Shown: piece by piece, positions 42,619 to 54,000 of the stretch | How positions within the stretch are numbered: the stretch's first letter is position 1 | Layout of the letters: each line of letters opens with the position of its first letter | Made by a program: the position numbers and the translations under genes | The notes under the pieces: model-generated | What the model saw: the letters and a program-made list of their open reading frames with translations, nothing else | Told to the model about the DNA's origin: nothing | The model's database searches: none | Source: Acanthococcus lagerstroemiae | Lineage: Eukaryota; Arthropoda; Insecta; Hemiptera; Eriococcidae | Length of the DNA stretch: 64,000 bases | Reading direction: 5' to 3' | Assembly (NCBI GenBank): GCA_031841125.1 | Contig: CM063113.1 | Location: 22,961,312 to 23,025,311, forward strand

Positions 42619-44715
42619 TAGGCCGGTCACTGTAGACACAAAAACCGCGTTAGGTTGCAAAAAATCGACACGTTCTAATTTTTTGGGATGTTGTTAGGGT
42701 AGGTACCAATAGTGTAAAATCAAGTTTGCAGCTTTGGAAGACCTGTGCTAACTGCGTGGTGCTTGAGAAACCTCGAAGTTTCTGACCTATAATTTCTAAA
42801 GGGCACATCCTATGGAAAAAGTCATCCGGCACACTTTCAAAATAGATAATATTTTCTACAATTTGAGAGCAGCCGCAGCTCCTTAGGTCCAATATGTCCC
42901 GAGATACAGCATTTCAAAAATTGGCAATTTTCCCCAAAATGTTTGAAATTGTAGTTTTAGCCGACTTACCCTACGAGGAAAGTAATGGGAAATGAAGTTG
43001 TAGAGCAGTTATTTAGCTTCAATTTAAGCACAAGCGGAACCCAGTAAGAAATAGTTCCCTTGTTATCAGGAGGGGGGATGGAGCCTGACAAATTGCAGAA
43101 CTTTTGTAAAGGATAAGAAAGACATATCTCAGCAGAAGATGGTTTATATTGCGGAAAATAAAATTAAGTACAATTAACTACACTACTGAACAAAATGAAA
43201 TTTTTTGTTTGCACAACGCATTTAAGGAGGTGATTCTTGAGTACTTTTCAACGCTGAATACAGTGCCGTCGGCTGTTTTTCTCTATCTCGTCTAGTTTTT
43301 CTGATCAAAAACTATACAAAATTCAACTGAATGTGTTCAAAAATAGGTTTAGGAACTGAATGTGGTCATACTGATTCGTGTTGTTGTGTGTTGAGGTTGT
43401 GTGTAGTGGTGTGTATTCCGTCTGTTTGTTTTCTGTTGTAGTGGTCTGATAGCACTGATAATATTCAGTCAGTGGTACCGCTTATTCCACTGAAAAAACA
43501 GAATGGAAACGAATTTCAGTCGTTCAGAACTCCGAATTGTGACGTGATAGAGAAAAATGGGTCGCAGTATCGTGTTCAGAGTTAAAAAGTACCTCAGAAT
43601 CACCTCTCGAAATGCCTAGTGCAAAATAGTTGTTCAGTAGTGTTAGGTATTATAAGGAAAAAATGTATCAAACTTATATCAAAATTGTATAAAAATGTGT
43701 TAGTTTGGAGGACCTGGGACGTAAAATGCTGAACGTGAAATTGATGCATCGCAGTTTTGAACTTGGCACACATAAGCTGAACAGTTTCATTCTCTGCAGC
43801 TGAATCACACTTCTTTTGCTTACTAGTAGCAGGTTTTCAGTTTTCACATGTTCCTCCTCAGTGAACCCTATTTTGTTGTTCAAAATCGAGGTGGCCAAGG
43901 CAAGATTTGTGAGCATATGAGCTCTCACAGCCCATGAGTACGCGTGCCCATTTAGGATTTTTTTCACACTGTTCCCTGCATATATGGTAGTGAGGAGTTC
44001 CTTCAATTCACTAACAGCCATGATGGAACCAGTGGCTCCCATAAATGACATTAATAGGTGGAACCCTTCTCCCCAGCCTCACCACCACACTGCTGAGCTG
44101 CGGATACTGGCAGTTTTCTACAATATCTCGAGCTTTCAAGTAAAGAGGTTGATTGTAGGTAACAACACACACTTTCTGGCTATGAGCAGAGGTTCTTTCA
44201 CTGGCTTCAAGTAGGGATGTTAGGATAGTGTTGTAATTGGTTAGGTGGTCCTACAGAGTCTTGCTTGTGCTTAAATTAAAGATAATAACTGCTCTACAAC
44301 TTCAGCCTCTATGACTTTCCTCGTAGGGTGAGTATTTTAGCCAATATTCTGCACGGGAGACGGCTAAAGCTACAATTTCAAACTTTTTTGGGGAAATTGC
44401 CAATTTTTGAAATGCTGTATCTCGGGACCTATTGGACCTGTGGAGCTGCGATTGCGCTCAAATTGTAGCAAATGTTATCTACTTTAAACGTGTACTAGGT
44501 GACTTTTTCCGTATGATGCATCTTTTAGAAGTTGTAAGTCAAAAACTGAAAAAAGTCCGAAAATTTCGAGATTTTTGAGCACCACACAATTAGCACAGGT
44601 CTTTCAAAGCTGCAAACTTAGTTTTACACTATTGGTACCTACCCTAAAAATATCCCAAAAAATCAGAATGTGTCGATTTTCTGCAACCTACTATGTTTCA
44701 AAAACGACTGGCCTA
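42619..44715. mobile_element. 2.1-kb DNA transposon with arms of about 420-450 bases
   Basis: The left arm (42619 to about 43038) and right arm (about 44262-44715) are diverged inverted copies: TAGGCCGGTCACTGTAG opens the left; CGACTGGCCTA closes the right. Shared words include CCAATAGTGTAAAA, CAGCTTTGGAAGACC, CTGTATCTCGGGACCTA and CAACTTCA-GTAGAGCAGTT-type strings. A CAG triplet flanks each border (42616-42618 and 44716-44718). The interior holds a minus-strand frame of up to 125 codons (43674-44051). Superfamily not recognised. Confidence 0.75.
43674..44051 (-). CDS. ORF inside the 2.1-kb transposon, possible transposase remnant
   Basis: Up to 125 codons on the minus strand, starting MSFMGATGSIMAVSELKELL and including AHMLTNLALATSILN. 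The GSIM..SELKELL..IY...SV..IL.GHAYS.AVRAHML block looks conserved, and I believe similar blocks occur in transposon-associated proteins of unknown function, but I cannot name the family. The last 35 codons look non-coding. Both termini are uncertain. Confidence 0.35.
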   Translation of the reverse strand: MSFMGATGSIMAVSELKELLTTIYAGNSVKKILNGHAYSWAVRAHMLTNLALATSILNNKIGFTEEEHVKTENLLLVSKRSVIQLQRMKLFSLCVPSSKLRCINFTFSILRPRSSKLTHFYTILI

Positions 44716-44719
44716 CAGT

Positions 44720-45300
44720 AAACAATCTCAAATCCAATATAGGCATAGGGTATCCCCAGTCTCGACAAATTCCCAAACATTAGTCTAGTACTTCCTCTTC
44801 TGATAACGTTGAGACTGTTTTCGCTCCAGGAGGATTTGGATCGTTACCGTGAAATTTATTATGCAGTGTACCACTACTTATACTCGTATTGTACGTTTTT
44901 GATGCCGAGGCTCATACGCCACTTCTAACAACGCTTCGTCCAGAGTTTCATTACTGTAGTTCTTGTATGAACGAGATCCAACATGAAATTGTCATTATCA
45001 GCACTAACCCTATGATTATACGCTTCCATAGTAATTGTTTAGATTTTTCTTCTCTTTATAATATACTTATTATTAAAAGAATCTCCTCCTCCCTATCTCC
45101 CCTCAAAACCTTAAAAAAAAACAAAAAAAAACTACAATGGCATATTCAATTACTCCTATTACGTATTACTATGTCTCATTATAACTTTACCTATGTCTCA
45201 TTATAACTTTAGTAAGTCGTAATATGTCTGGTTATATCCATACCTTCCTATCTCCGTTCCTCACACGCACCTCTCCAACAGACTCATAATTACATTACAT
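44720..45300. other. Intergenic, no gene seen
   Basis: AT-rich unique sequence. A run of A at 45112-45131 and a duplicated ATGTCTCATTATAACTTT word (45171 and 45194) are the only notable items. Confidence 0.4.
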
Positions 45301-47010
45301 TTGTGTGTGAGGTGGCGCTATTTACACCGAGCACTCAGACTTTGCAGTCCATTGCACTATTCCTCAAGTTGCTGTTAGGGATCAGCTCAGTAGCCTCACT
45401 TTTATAGCCAAAGTGAGAATTTTACTTAGCTCTATCCCTTTGACTTTACTGGGTGCTGAATATTCTAGCCCCAATGCTTCGCGTCTTGTCCCGGCTATTG
45501 CTGGGCACCGACATATGATATGGATCGAAGTTTCTTCCTCTTCTCCACAGTACCTACAGGAGCCGCTTCTTACCACTCCTATTTTATACCACATATGTTT
45601 TGTGGCCCCATGACCGGTTAGTAGTCCGACCATGAGCCTTGCATGTTTCCTGTCAAGCCCTAATAGGAACTTGGCATACTTACTGGGGGTGTCCCCTATC
45701 AGTGTTTAACTGACCTTCATGCCACTGGCCAGTTGCCAATGCATTTCCGTCTGCTGACTTATCCAGGCCTTTACTTTGGATTTTATGACGCTGTATGCTA
45801 CAGGAAGACATAGCTTGTCAAAGAAATGTTCCATCGCAATTCTATCCTTTGGCATCCCAAAGCATTTGTCTATCGTCCTGGCCATCTCCCATATCCTTCC
45901 GTGGCCTGTCTTACGGGCCCGAAGGTTTGGTTGACCCAGACGATAAGCCCCCATTATCGCCGCTGCTTCTATAGCAGTGTGAAGTGGTGGCAAGTTCAGG
46001 AGCCTTTCCAGTGCCTTTGTCGGCACCGTACTCATTGCCCCCGTTGTCATCACGCACGCAAGCCTTTGCAGGTGGTCTAGTTCCTCTCTGACGTTGGCCA
46101 GGTGGACCCGACCTCACCACACAATGGCCGCATATGTGATTCTGGGGCGTATTCCACCGGTATATATCCAGTGCATCATTTTGGGAGAGAGTCCCCAGGT
46201 CCTGCCGACATAGGTGCGGCAAGCCCAAAGAGTCTCAATCCCTTTTCTTATTTTATCTGAAACGTGATCCCTCCAGCCAGGAGAGTTTTTCGTCAAGATA
46301 TACTAAGTACTTCACCTGTCCTGTGAAGGCTAACGGTCTTCCCTTGTATTGCACCTTGATCAACTCCTTGCCTTTCCTTTTACGGGTGAAAAGAGTGATC
46401 TCCGTTTTGTCCGGGTTTATCGATAACCCCTTTTTCACACACCATTTTTCCACACATCGGAGTCCCCACTGCGTTAACTCTGCCGGTTACCACCATAGCT
46501 AAACCATCAGCATAGCCCTGTGTGTATATTTTTTGACCGTTTAACTCCTCCAGTAAACTGTCCACCACGAGGCTCCACAGTAGGGGAGAGAGTACTCCCA
46601 CTTGTAGGCAGCCCCTGATGTTCGTTGCATGGATCCGTTCTTGTTGGTATGTTATCCGGATCTCCCTGCCTTTCAGCATAGATACAATCCAGTTTATTAA
46701 GCTTTCTTTCACTTCCCTTTTCCTCAGGGCTGTTTCTATGGATTCATGAGAGGTCGCGTCAAACGCTATGTTGCCAGGACATAATCTCCGCCAGTCATCC
46801 CTCTCTCAATTGCTGTAACAAGTGAGTGCAGTGATGACTCTACTGATTTGCCTGCCCTATATGCATGCTGGTTCTCATTTAGTGGGAACCTTTTCAGGGT
46901 AACCTCTCGTAGGTGCCTGTCTATCAGCCTTTTCAAGGTTTGTAGCATGAATGATGAGAGACTTATCGACCTGTAGGATTTGGCCTTGCAGGGGTCTTGA
47001 CACAAATTAG
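45300..47010 (-). mobile_element. Jockey-superfamily LINE remnant
   Basis: Minus-strand order: AKSYRSISLSSFMLQTLKRL and NENQHAYRAGKSVESSLHSL (47000-46790); RGCLQVGVLSPLLWSLVVDS (about 46620); the catalytic box as YADG instead of YADD (46510); WCVKKGLSINPDKTEITLF (46440); IRPRITYAAIVW (46125); the ALERLLNLPPLHTAIEA region (46000); and GSCRYCGEEEETSIHIICRC (45550), the C-terminal Cys-rich motif. The RNase H domain expected before the last motif is not visible. Several frameshifts. Confidence 0.85.
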
Positions 47011-47229
47011 AAGTGGAAACGGTCTCCTTTGAAGTTGATTTTTAAATATTTTTGACAATACGTGATTGATCATTTCCAAAAAGAAAAAAATATATTTAAA
47101 AATTTTGTCTGACATTTTCATTTTATTAACACACTTTAAGTCAATGTAAAAATCGTCGAATTGCTTGAAGTCGTTTCTGTTCACTTGATGCGCTCCATAT
47201 TTTTTTCTGTTTTCAAGACAAGAAAAAAG

Positions 47230-47820
47230 AAACTATAATAAATAATAATAATAATAATAATAATAATCAGACTTTATTTCTGATGGTGTAATTTATACAA
47301 CCTCTATACTTATACGTAGATGAACACGGTAGTCACATCAGTAGGCTCGATTCTGGGCATAGGCTTCTCCGATCCTTCTCCAGACGTTTCTGTTGACCGT
47401 CATGCCTTGCCACCTAGTGTCCACATATCCCGTGATTTCGTCCCTCCATCTCGTTCCTAGTCTCCCCCTCCTAGCCGGTTACGGGGCCCATGTTGTAGTT
47501 CTCTGACTCCACTGGTCGTCCCTCACTCTAGCCACATGACCCGCAAACTTGAATTTGATTGTTTTCACCCTGTACCCAATGTCTTTATTTTTGTCCTTCC
47601 TCTGACAGCTGTGGTTTTTATTCCATCCCTTCATCATTTTTCTCAGCATGTCTCTCTGCATTACTTTCAATTTATCGATTTGCGTTTTGTTGCGGCCTAC
47701 GTTTGCGCTCCATACGTAGACTCTGGTTGGGTACACTTTTCCAATATTTTCATTTTTGTTATCTCGTTTGTTTTGCCCTTGTATATTTTTCTCAATGACC
47801 AGTACAGGTGCCAAAAATTA
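47230..47820 (-). mobile_element. RTE-like LINE 3' fragment with AAT-repeat tail
   Basis: The minus-strand frame reads VYVWSANVGRNKTQIDKLKV, QRDMLRKMMKGW, KFKFAGHVARVRDDQW, then WRDEITGY-like and GEAYAQNRAY-like words. An array of TAA/AAT units lies at 47236-47268, exactly where the RTE 3' tail would end. 5'-truncated at about 47820. Confidence 0.85.
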
Positions 47821-49720
47821 TCCGTTTGGAGAGAAAAAAGCACTTTTTCTCTCAAAGCTGTAATGGCTTTTCTGAGTTACCTCAAAAAATCCAAAAACTT
47901 TGTTTTCGTTGATGTTTTTTTGCTACCCTCTTTTGTCGAAACTAGATCTGACTTGGCGTTCTCAAAGTACCTTGTGCAGGTCACATGGCTTCAGTTTGTG
48001 ATCTGGGAGTTCAAAACTAGAACCTGTACTTAATGGTATTTGGTCTGGGTTTTCCGCGTACTAATATTTGTATATGTATGTATTCATGTATGATTATTTT
48101 CTTCTTCCTGTAGTTTTTGGTTCGCTGGTTTTCATTTTTATCTTTTATTCTTCATTCTCTCAATTTAAGAAGACCCCCTAAATCTCCAGGGACCCTTTTG
48201 CCAGTTGGTACAACTACTGCCGGGGGCTTGCACCACTACCCTGAGACTGAAGATATAGATAGAAACCTAAGAAAATCACTAATATTTGGCAGCACGATCA
48301 ACAGTTAGCTCTCTGGCCTATGGATGTTGACGCTAGTTGAAAAAAAAAATTAGTTTGTAGATGTTTCTGGTGGCAGAAAAAGCCTTGCCGTTACAAGTAG
48401 GTTTCAATGTTTTTATAAGTCCAAGTGAAGGTTTTCCGAAAAAATATTAGTTTTTGTTATCAAAGGTCAATGAAGAAATTGAAAAAATTCATCAATATCA
48501 GAAATACGGAATAGGAAAACAATAATGGATTGTATTACTCTTATCTTTGTCCCCCGTGTATTTTGAGGAAATGGAGTAGCGAATGTCAAATAATACAAGT
48601 AGGTTATGATTGCTTGCGTTGATTGGAAATGGTAAAGTCATGTTGGATCCACCTTCTCACCTTTTCCCAATAAAAATACTTTTCGAGGAAATACATATAA
48701 TCTGACCTTGAAAATAAAATACAGCTTTAGTAATTGGTTATTGAAGTTTCAAAAACATTGGCGGAATTATTAAGTATCGAGAACCGATACTTGATTTAAA
48801 AAAAAAAAAAAAATTATAATTAAAATACGTGCAACATCTTACACAGTGCTCAACGATATTCTACATTGTTCGGTATTTCGATTTCAATTATTTTTAAGGT
48901 ACGGGTAATGCGATGTTTGTGTTTGAAATTTTCAACAAAAAAAACTTCACTACCTGTGGCAAGGCCAGAAATAAAAGAAAAATCAGTGTTTCGTACACGT
49001 GTACGCAGCAAAGTAAATGTTTTTAGCAATCATTAAATTGACGGAAGGCACGTGGTTTTTCCAAAAATTTTCTCATATTTTGATCGGAAAATCTATTTAT
49101 GTGAAGCCTACTTGCCGTGCCGAGAGAAAAGCGGCCGAAAAAAGTATTTCGAAAACAATAACGAGAGATAGCTGTAAGGAAAGGTTTAATTTGTTAATGG
49201 ATAGTCTATACGGTACCGAAAATACGGGACGAATAGGTTTTCGACTTTGAAAACCGGAGGGGTATGTACAGAAAAAGCGGAAGCAAAACGTAAACACAGT
49301 ATTATGAATTCAATTACCAAGTTTTCATCCCTTATTTACAACCCTTCCTTTTTAAGCCGCGCGTCGTTTTTCTCGTCTTCGTCCCTTCTTGCGAGCAGTC
49401 CACGCTGCTTTGTTCGGCTTTGGCCTTTCATCTTCGATTTCTGAATGCTTTTTTATGCTCAATTTTTTCCCTCTCGGTACTTCTATCTTAATTCTTAAAA
49501 GTTACTTTTTATTAATTGGCGAATTCGAACCGAACGATGCCGAAATACCGAGGGCCACGTAAAGAAGTTTCAACATTCGCTGTATAAGATTTACGTCTCG
49601 AGTTTTCCTTTGAACATTTTTCCAGATTTGATGATCGTGTGTAGATCGAGATGTTTCCGCTAGAATTTCGCCGGCTATGGAAGCCTATCAGGTTGTCTCT
49701 TGTTTGACAAAGTTTTTCGG
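47820..49720. other. Intergenic, no gene seen; CpG-rich in the second half
   Basis: 47820-48880 is AT-rich and unique, with a poly-A run near 48798. 48990-49560 has more CG dinucleotides (ACACGTGTACGCAGC, GTGCCGAGAGAAAAGCGGCCG, CGCGCGTCG) with no conserved frame. Confidence 0.4.
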
Positions 49721-49724
49721 ACCG

Positions 49725-49935
49725 ACTTTCTAACCTCTTTTTCTAATTTGCTCTCAACCCGAGCCCCGGAATGCGCCCTTTCGAGCATTACTTCAGAGAC
49801 GTCGGCGAGGCTGTTAGAGCTGTCTTAGCCCTCTTCCCTTCTGGCCGAAAAACCGGCCTAGGTCGAATGTGGGCTCGAACCCGGGGATCTCCGGTTTTTT
49901 AGACTAACGCGCTATGCACTCAGCTAACCAGACCC
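49725..49935 (-). mobile_element. tRNA-derived SINE, copy 2
   Basis: Same body as 1150-1363: TCTAATTTGC, CGCCCTTTCGAGCATTAC, GAGACGTCGG, CGAAAAACCGGCCTAGGTCG, and B box GGTTCGAGCC on the minus strand. It lacks about 19 bases (AAATGTAGCGAGTTGCTGC) between body and B box that copy 1 carries. The A box is partly eroded. Confidence 0.75.
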
Positions 49936-49939
49936 GTTT

Positions 49940-51780
49940 TTCCTTTTTGTGACCGAAGACGTCACCCAAAACTCAGCCTGTGGATTCACATTAACTCGTG
50001 CTGCTGAACTCCAAAAATTCGAAATGTCGTGGATTTTTGTAATTAGCGTCTGGTATTTTGCGAATGTGGAACCCAGCTAAAAAATAATTGTTCCAAAATG
50101 TCGAGAAAAGTGACTTCTACAAAACAGGTGGCAGGTACCTTCGACCGACCCTTCATCACGCTACCATGATCCATAAAATTGCAGAAACTGTTCAGAGTAT
50201 TGAAATGTAATAAAATTTTTAGTATGCTGTTACACTGAGAGAGATTTTATAATGAAAATTACTAAATCTCTGATATTTAGCGATTTCACGCTCCGATTAA
50301 TTGGAAGTTTTGGTAATTTTTACCACTAAATTTTGATAGAATTGCAGTAATTTTTGCCAGAATTTGTTAAGAACCAGCATTTTCAGTTAAAGAGTGCGTG
50401 AAATCACTGAACTCTGAAACTTACCGGAATCCTCGTATTTTTTACTGTACAATTTTTCTTATTGCGACGGAATGTTTTAATCGAGGAAATTCTACGAATT
50501 AGCTAACTCGATTTTGTAGTCATTTACAGAACTCGGGCAGGATTTTCAACTTCCCCATAATATGTACACTTAACCACTACCACGTGAGGGGCTTAATATG
50601 GACTATATTTTGTTTTTCCGCTATAAAATGAGCAGTAGTGGAGGATCGGTCTGGACATTGTTGTAAAGGAAACTTAGAAGTACTTACCGCCATAATCCTA
50701 CATTTGAAAAACCACAAACAAAAATTTGTATTTTTCTTGATTTCTTTCACAAAAGTTGTCGATTTTTATTTCACAATTTTTGGGGTTTTAATATGGACCA
50801 TTTTCGAAGATTTAAAAAAAAAAAGGGAGAAATGAATTTTATTGTCAAAATTAAGTACAAGTACATGTTCATGTATTATGAATTTAAACTCGAAAAACAG
50901 ATGTATTTCTTCTTGCTGCTGCATTCGTCAATAGCGGCATCACATTTTTTCATGGCTCCATTACCAACATTTAATGCACTGTATCCAGCCTTCACCGTGC
51001 GTATCCTCAACGAAATGAACTCCACAGAATTGACGAAAAGGGTCACTTTCTTCATTCTCACTCTTATTAGAAGAAGAGAAGTCCATCTCAGCTGATGATA
51101 CATACTCGATATGGCCACTGGTGCAACGAAAGAGGAGGACGATGAGGAAGAGATTCCTTCTGTGTAGTGCCCGCTTTCTGTGTCGGTGCCGCGCTTGATG
51201 TAGTTTAACTCTTGCCTGAGCTTTTTGCTTTTGTTGAAGTGGTGGACTTTCTGGGCAAGTTCTACTTTCTGGCTGCTGTTATTTCCTCTCCTTTCTTCTT
51301 TTTTTTTCTGCTGGCAATGAATCAGTTCATTTTTACGCGTTGAGTCTGAAATGATTTTTGTGCACCCACGTTTATTAGAGGAACGTCATTTTTGTATAGC
51401 CTAGTTGTGGTCCATATGAGGAATCCTATAGGTGGTCCATATTAAAACACTGATAAGAAATATTTATTTCTACTTACCTCAAGTTTTGTAAACGATTGCG
51501 TTTCATTCAATATATTATGACGTGAGAGTCCTCGTCTTCACCTTCTTTTTGATATATGGCACCCTGCAAACAACTTCATCTGAGTACACACACGGTGAGA
51601 TTTCGTGGAATCGAACAAAAACTTTTTCTTCCTGCAATTTCATTCTTCTCCTCTGTTTCGCTTCTATTTGGCTTCGTATGTATTTCTCGTCAGAATTGTT
51701 GATTATTTTATGATCACAAACAACCCCAATTTTTCCCGCTGGGTAGCGATTTTAGCGTTTGAGATTTAGAGGTGATCCAC
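49940..51780. other. Intergenic, no gene seen
   Basis: AT-rich. Inverted words TTAATATGGAC (50593) and GTCCATATTAA (51436) may mark a small transposon about 860 bases long, but I cannot verify its ends. Open frames at 50638-51118 are not supported. Confidence 0.35.
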
Positions 51781-53340
51781 CAAAGGAGCCCCCCCCCGTA
51801 TTATAATTGTTTGTTGGTAATCCTATCCTGTCCAGGTGTGCCTTGTTGTTTTTCAAGCTCTTCACGATGGACTTTATCTCAGTTTTTAAGAATTGTATCC
51901 CTAATTCTCGATGGTTTTTTTTTGTTTCTGAGTAAAATTTTTCTGGAATTTAGCTGCAAGTGTATTAAGTAGTCAAAATGTTTGACATAATCCTCATCTG
52001 TGAGTTATCCGTTTTTTTCTCCGAGATGGGAATTTTAAAATATTTTTAGGACTTTTAGTGGTTTTAAGAATATTTTGGATAAATTTATTGTCCCTATCTT
52101 TATTAAAATTTCTTTGTCGTCTTTCGATTTCTTTACATAATAGGTTCAGTTCTACATTTTCTTTCAATATTCTGTTTCTCTTTTGGTTTTTGGCTTTCTC
52201 ATTTTAGTATCGAATTATCTCTTATTTTTGGCATTACTTCCTTCTCATTTGTTCTTACTACTTTAGTACTTTTCCTCAGCGTTGTTCCGAAAGGATATAC
52301 TCCGTATACGCCGTATACTCTCAGAAAATTTCAGGATCCCCCACACCCCTGCTAAACTGTTTGTGGTTCCGCTTATAATGGTAGAGTATACCCTCAAAAA
52401 GTTCTTTCAGAACAACGCTGCTTTTCCTTGTACTTTCCTTATTCTTGTAATTGTTTCTCCTGGAGTTTCCAGTTCCATATGTTTATATTCTGTGTTTTTT
52501 TAGACTCTTTATCATCCTACTAACTTCTCCCTCGTACTTTTTTTCATTTTTTTCCTGAATTTTTTTATTTTAAGCGATCGAATTGTGGCACCGTATTCGA
52601 ATGGGAGAATGATTTTTAGCTAAGTGGAATTCAAATTTACCCAGGACATTAAAATTTTCAATGATATTTGTTCTCTTGGTGCTAAAAAGTAGTCAGCTTG
52701 GTTTTTGGTTTTTTCATTTGGAGATAACTACGTCCAATGTTTATCTTTTCATTTTTTTGAAAAAGTGATAATAACCTGTTGGTTGTTTTCTAGGCAAAAG
52801 TTGACTAATCTTTCGCCTCTTTCATTTCTAGTTCCATAACTATAAGGTCCAATTATTTTCTGTTCTTCTTGGTATCCCTTTCTTACCTGGCTCTACTAAA
52901 ATTTCCCATTATTATTGCATAATTTTTCCTGTTTCTTTTCTGATTCAATAAGGTGTCTGAAAGATGATTGTAGAAGTCATCGTATTCCTTTCTTCTGAGG
53001 CTGTGGTACGTGCGTATATCTGGATCAGTGTTAACTTTGTACTTCGCTTACATTTGAATTTAGCTAATGCTGTTCTACCAAATATTCCATTAAATTACAA
53101 GACATTTTCGCTAAGTTTTCCATCAATCCAAAAACCCACATCTCTCGGCCGTGGTTATTTCCAATGAACATAAAATACGTCCCTCATTTTGTTTTATAAT
53201 ATGCTATTCCTTTTCGCATTTCCGACAGACCTATTGTGTTGATTTTCGACTTCTCTCTGGCTCTCTTTAGTTCGAGTATTTTTTCGAGGTGTTTTAGAGT
53301 ACCGGTATTATAGCTACCTACTGTTAGGGAAGTGAAAGAT
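51780..53340 (-). mobile_element. RTE-like LINE remnant
   Basis: On the minus strand, GSYNTGTLKHLEKILELKRA and INTIGLSEMRKG (53330-53200) are the AP-endonuclease start, and IKSIVKSLKNNKAHLDRIGL (51880-51820) is the pre-RT segment. In between are many stops and AT-rich drift. The RT itself is absent, so this is a 5' piece or one truncated at its 3' side. Confidence 0.7.
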
Positions 53341-53393
53341 CTTAACTGCCTTAGTTGACCCGACTTTTATGGGCAACAAAAAATGCTGGTGTT

Positions 53394-53666
53394 TTAGGAC
53401 GTGCCGAAGAGTTCTTCCCGGGGAGGGGGAGGGCAAAAATTGTGAACGAAGTCTCAACTGACTGAACTCAAAATTCCCAAGTATCAAAGCAAAAAAAAAA
53501 AACCTTTTGATTTGTTGGATTTTTCCAACTGACTCAACAAAACTCTTAAATATCAAAGTAAAAAAAAAAAAAACCTTTAACTTGTTGGATTTTCCCAACT
53601 ACTAAGTGAAAAATTTCTACCGGGGGGGGGAGGGAGGGTAAGTTACCGCCTATCGGTACGTCCCTC
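53394..53666. mobile_element. hAT-like MITE, second copy, inverted
   Basis: The interior (TTGTTGGATTTTTCCAACTG, AAATATCAAAG, CTAAGTGAAAAATTTCTAC) is the complement of 38481-38863. The right end reads CGGTACGTCCCT; the left end has decayed to TTAGGACGTGCCGA. The flanks CTGGTGTT (53386-53393) and CTAGTGTT (53667-53674) agree at 7 of 8 bases. Confidence 0.8.
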
Positions 53667-53679
53667 CTAGTGTTATCTA

Positions 53680-54000
53680 CCTAGTATTTTTATTTAAGAT
53701 TATTCATTTTTTATATGATAATATACGATATACTTGTAGTCATTGCACCCATATTTGAAACTTATTGAAAATTTTACCTGTTAACCGGTCGTCTTTTTTA
53801 GTGTTTCTGTACTTCCAATATTGAATTCCCAAAAACAGTAGGTACTTAAGCACTGCCGAATCATTTATTAACAATTTTACGCATATTTCTACCAAAATCT
53901 CATCACTCAATCTGACAAATTACATATGAATGAATTAATTAATAATAAATAGAATGGCAATGGTGGCAACAGAAGATCTGTTGATTTAGAGTGCAAATGG
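53680..54000. other. Intergenic, no gene seen
   Basis: AT-rich unique spacer between the MITE and the LINE tail. No repeat or motif recognised. Confidence 0.4.

Noticed and set aside
47536..48033. 165-codon + strand frame
   Set aside because: It is the reverse strand of an RTE-like LINE 3' end.
50585..51450. Transposon bounded by TTAATATGGAC and its complement
   Set aside because: Only about 11 bases match at the ends and no target duplication is visible.
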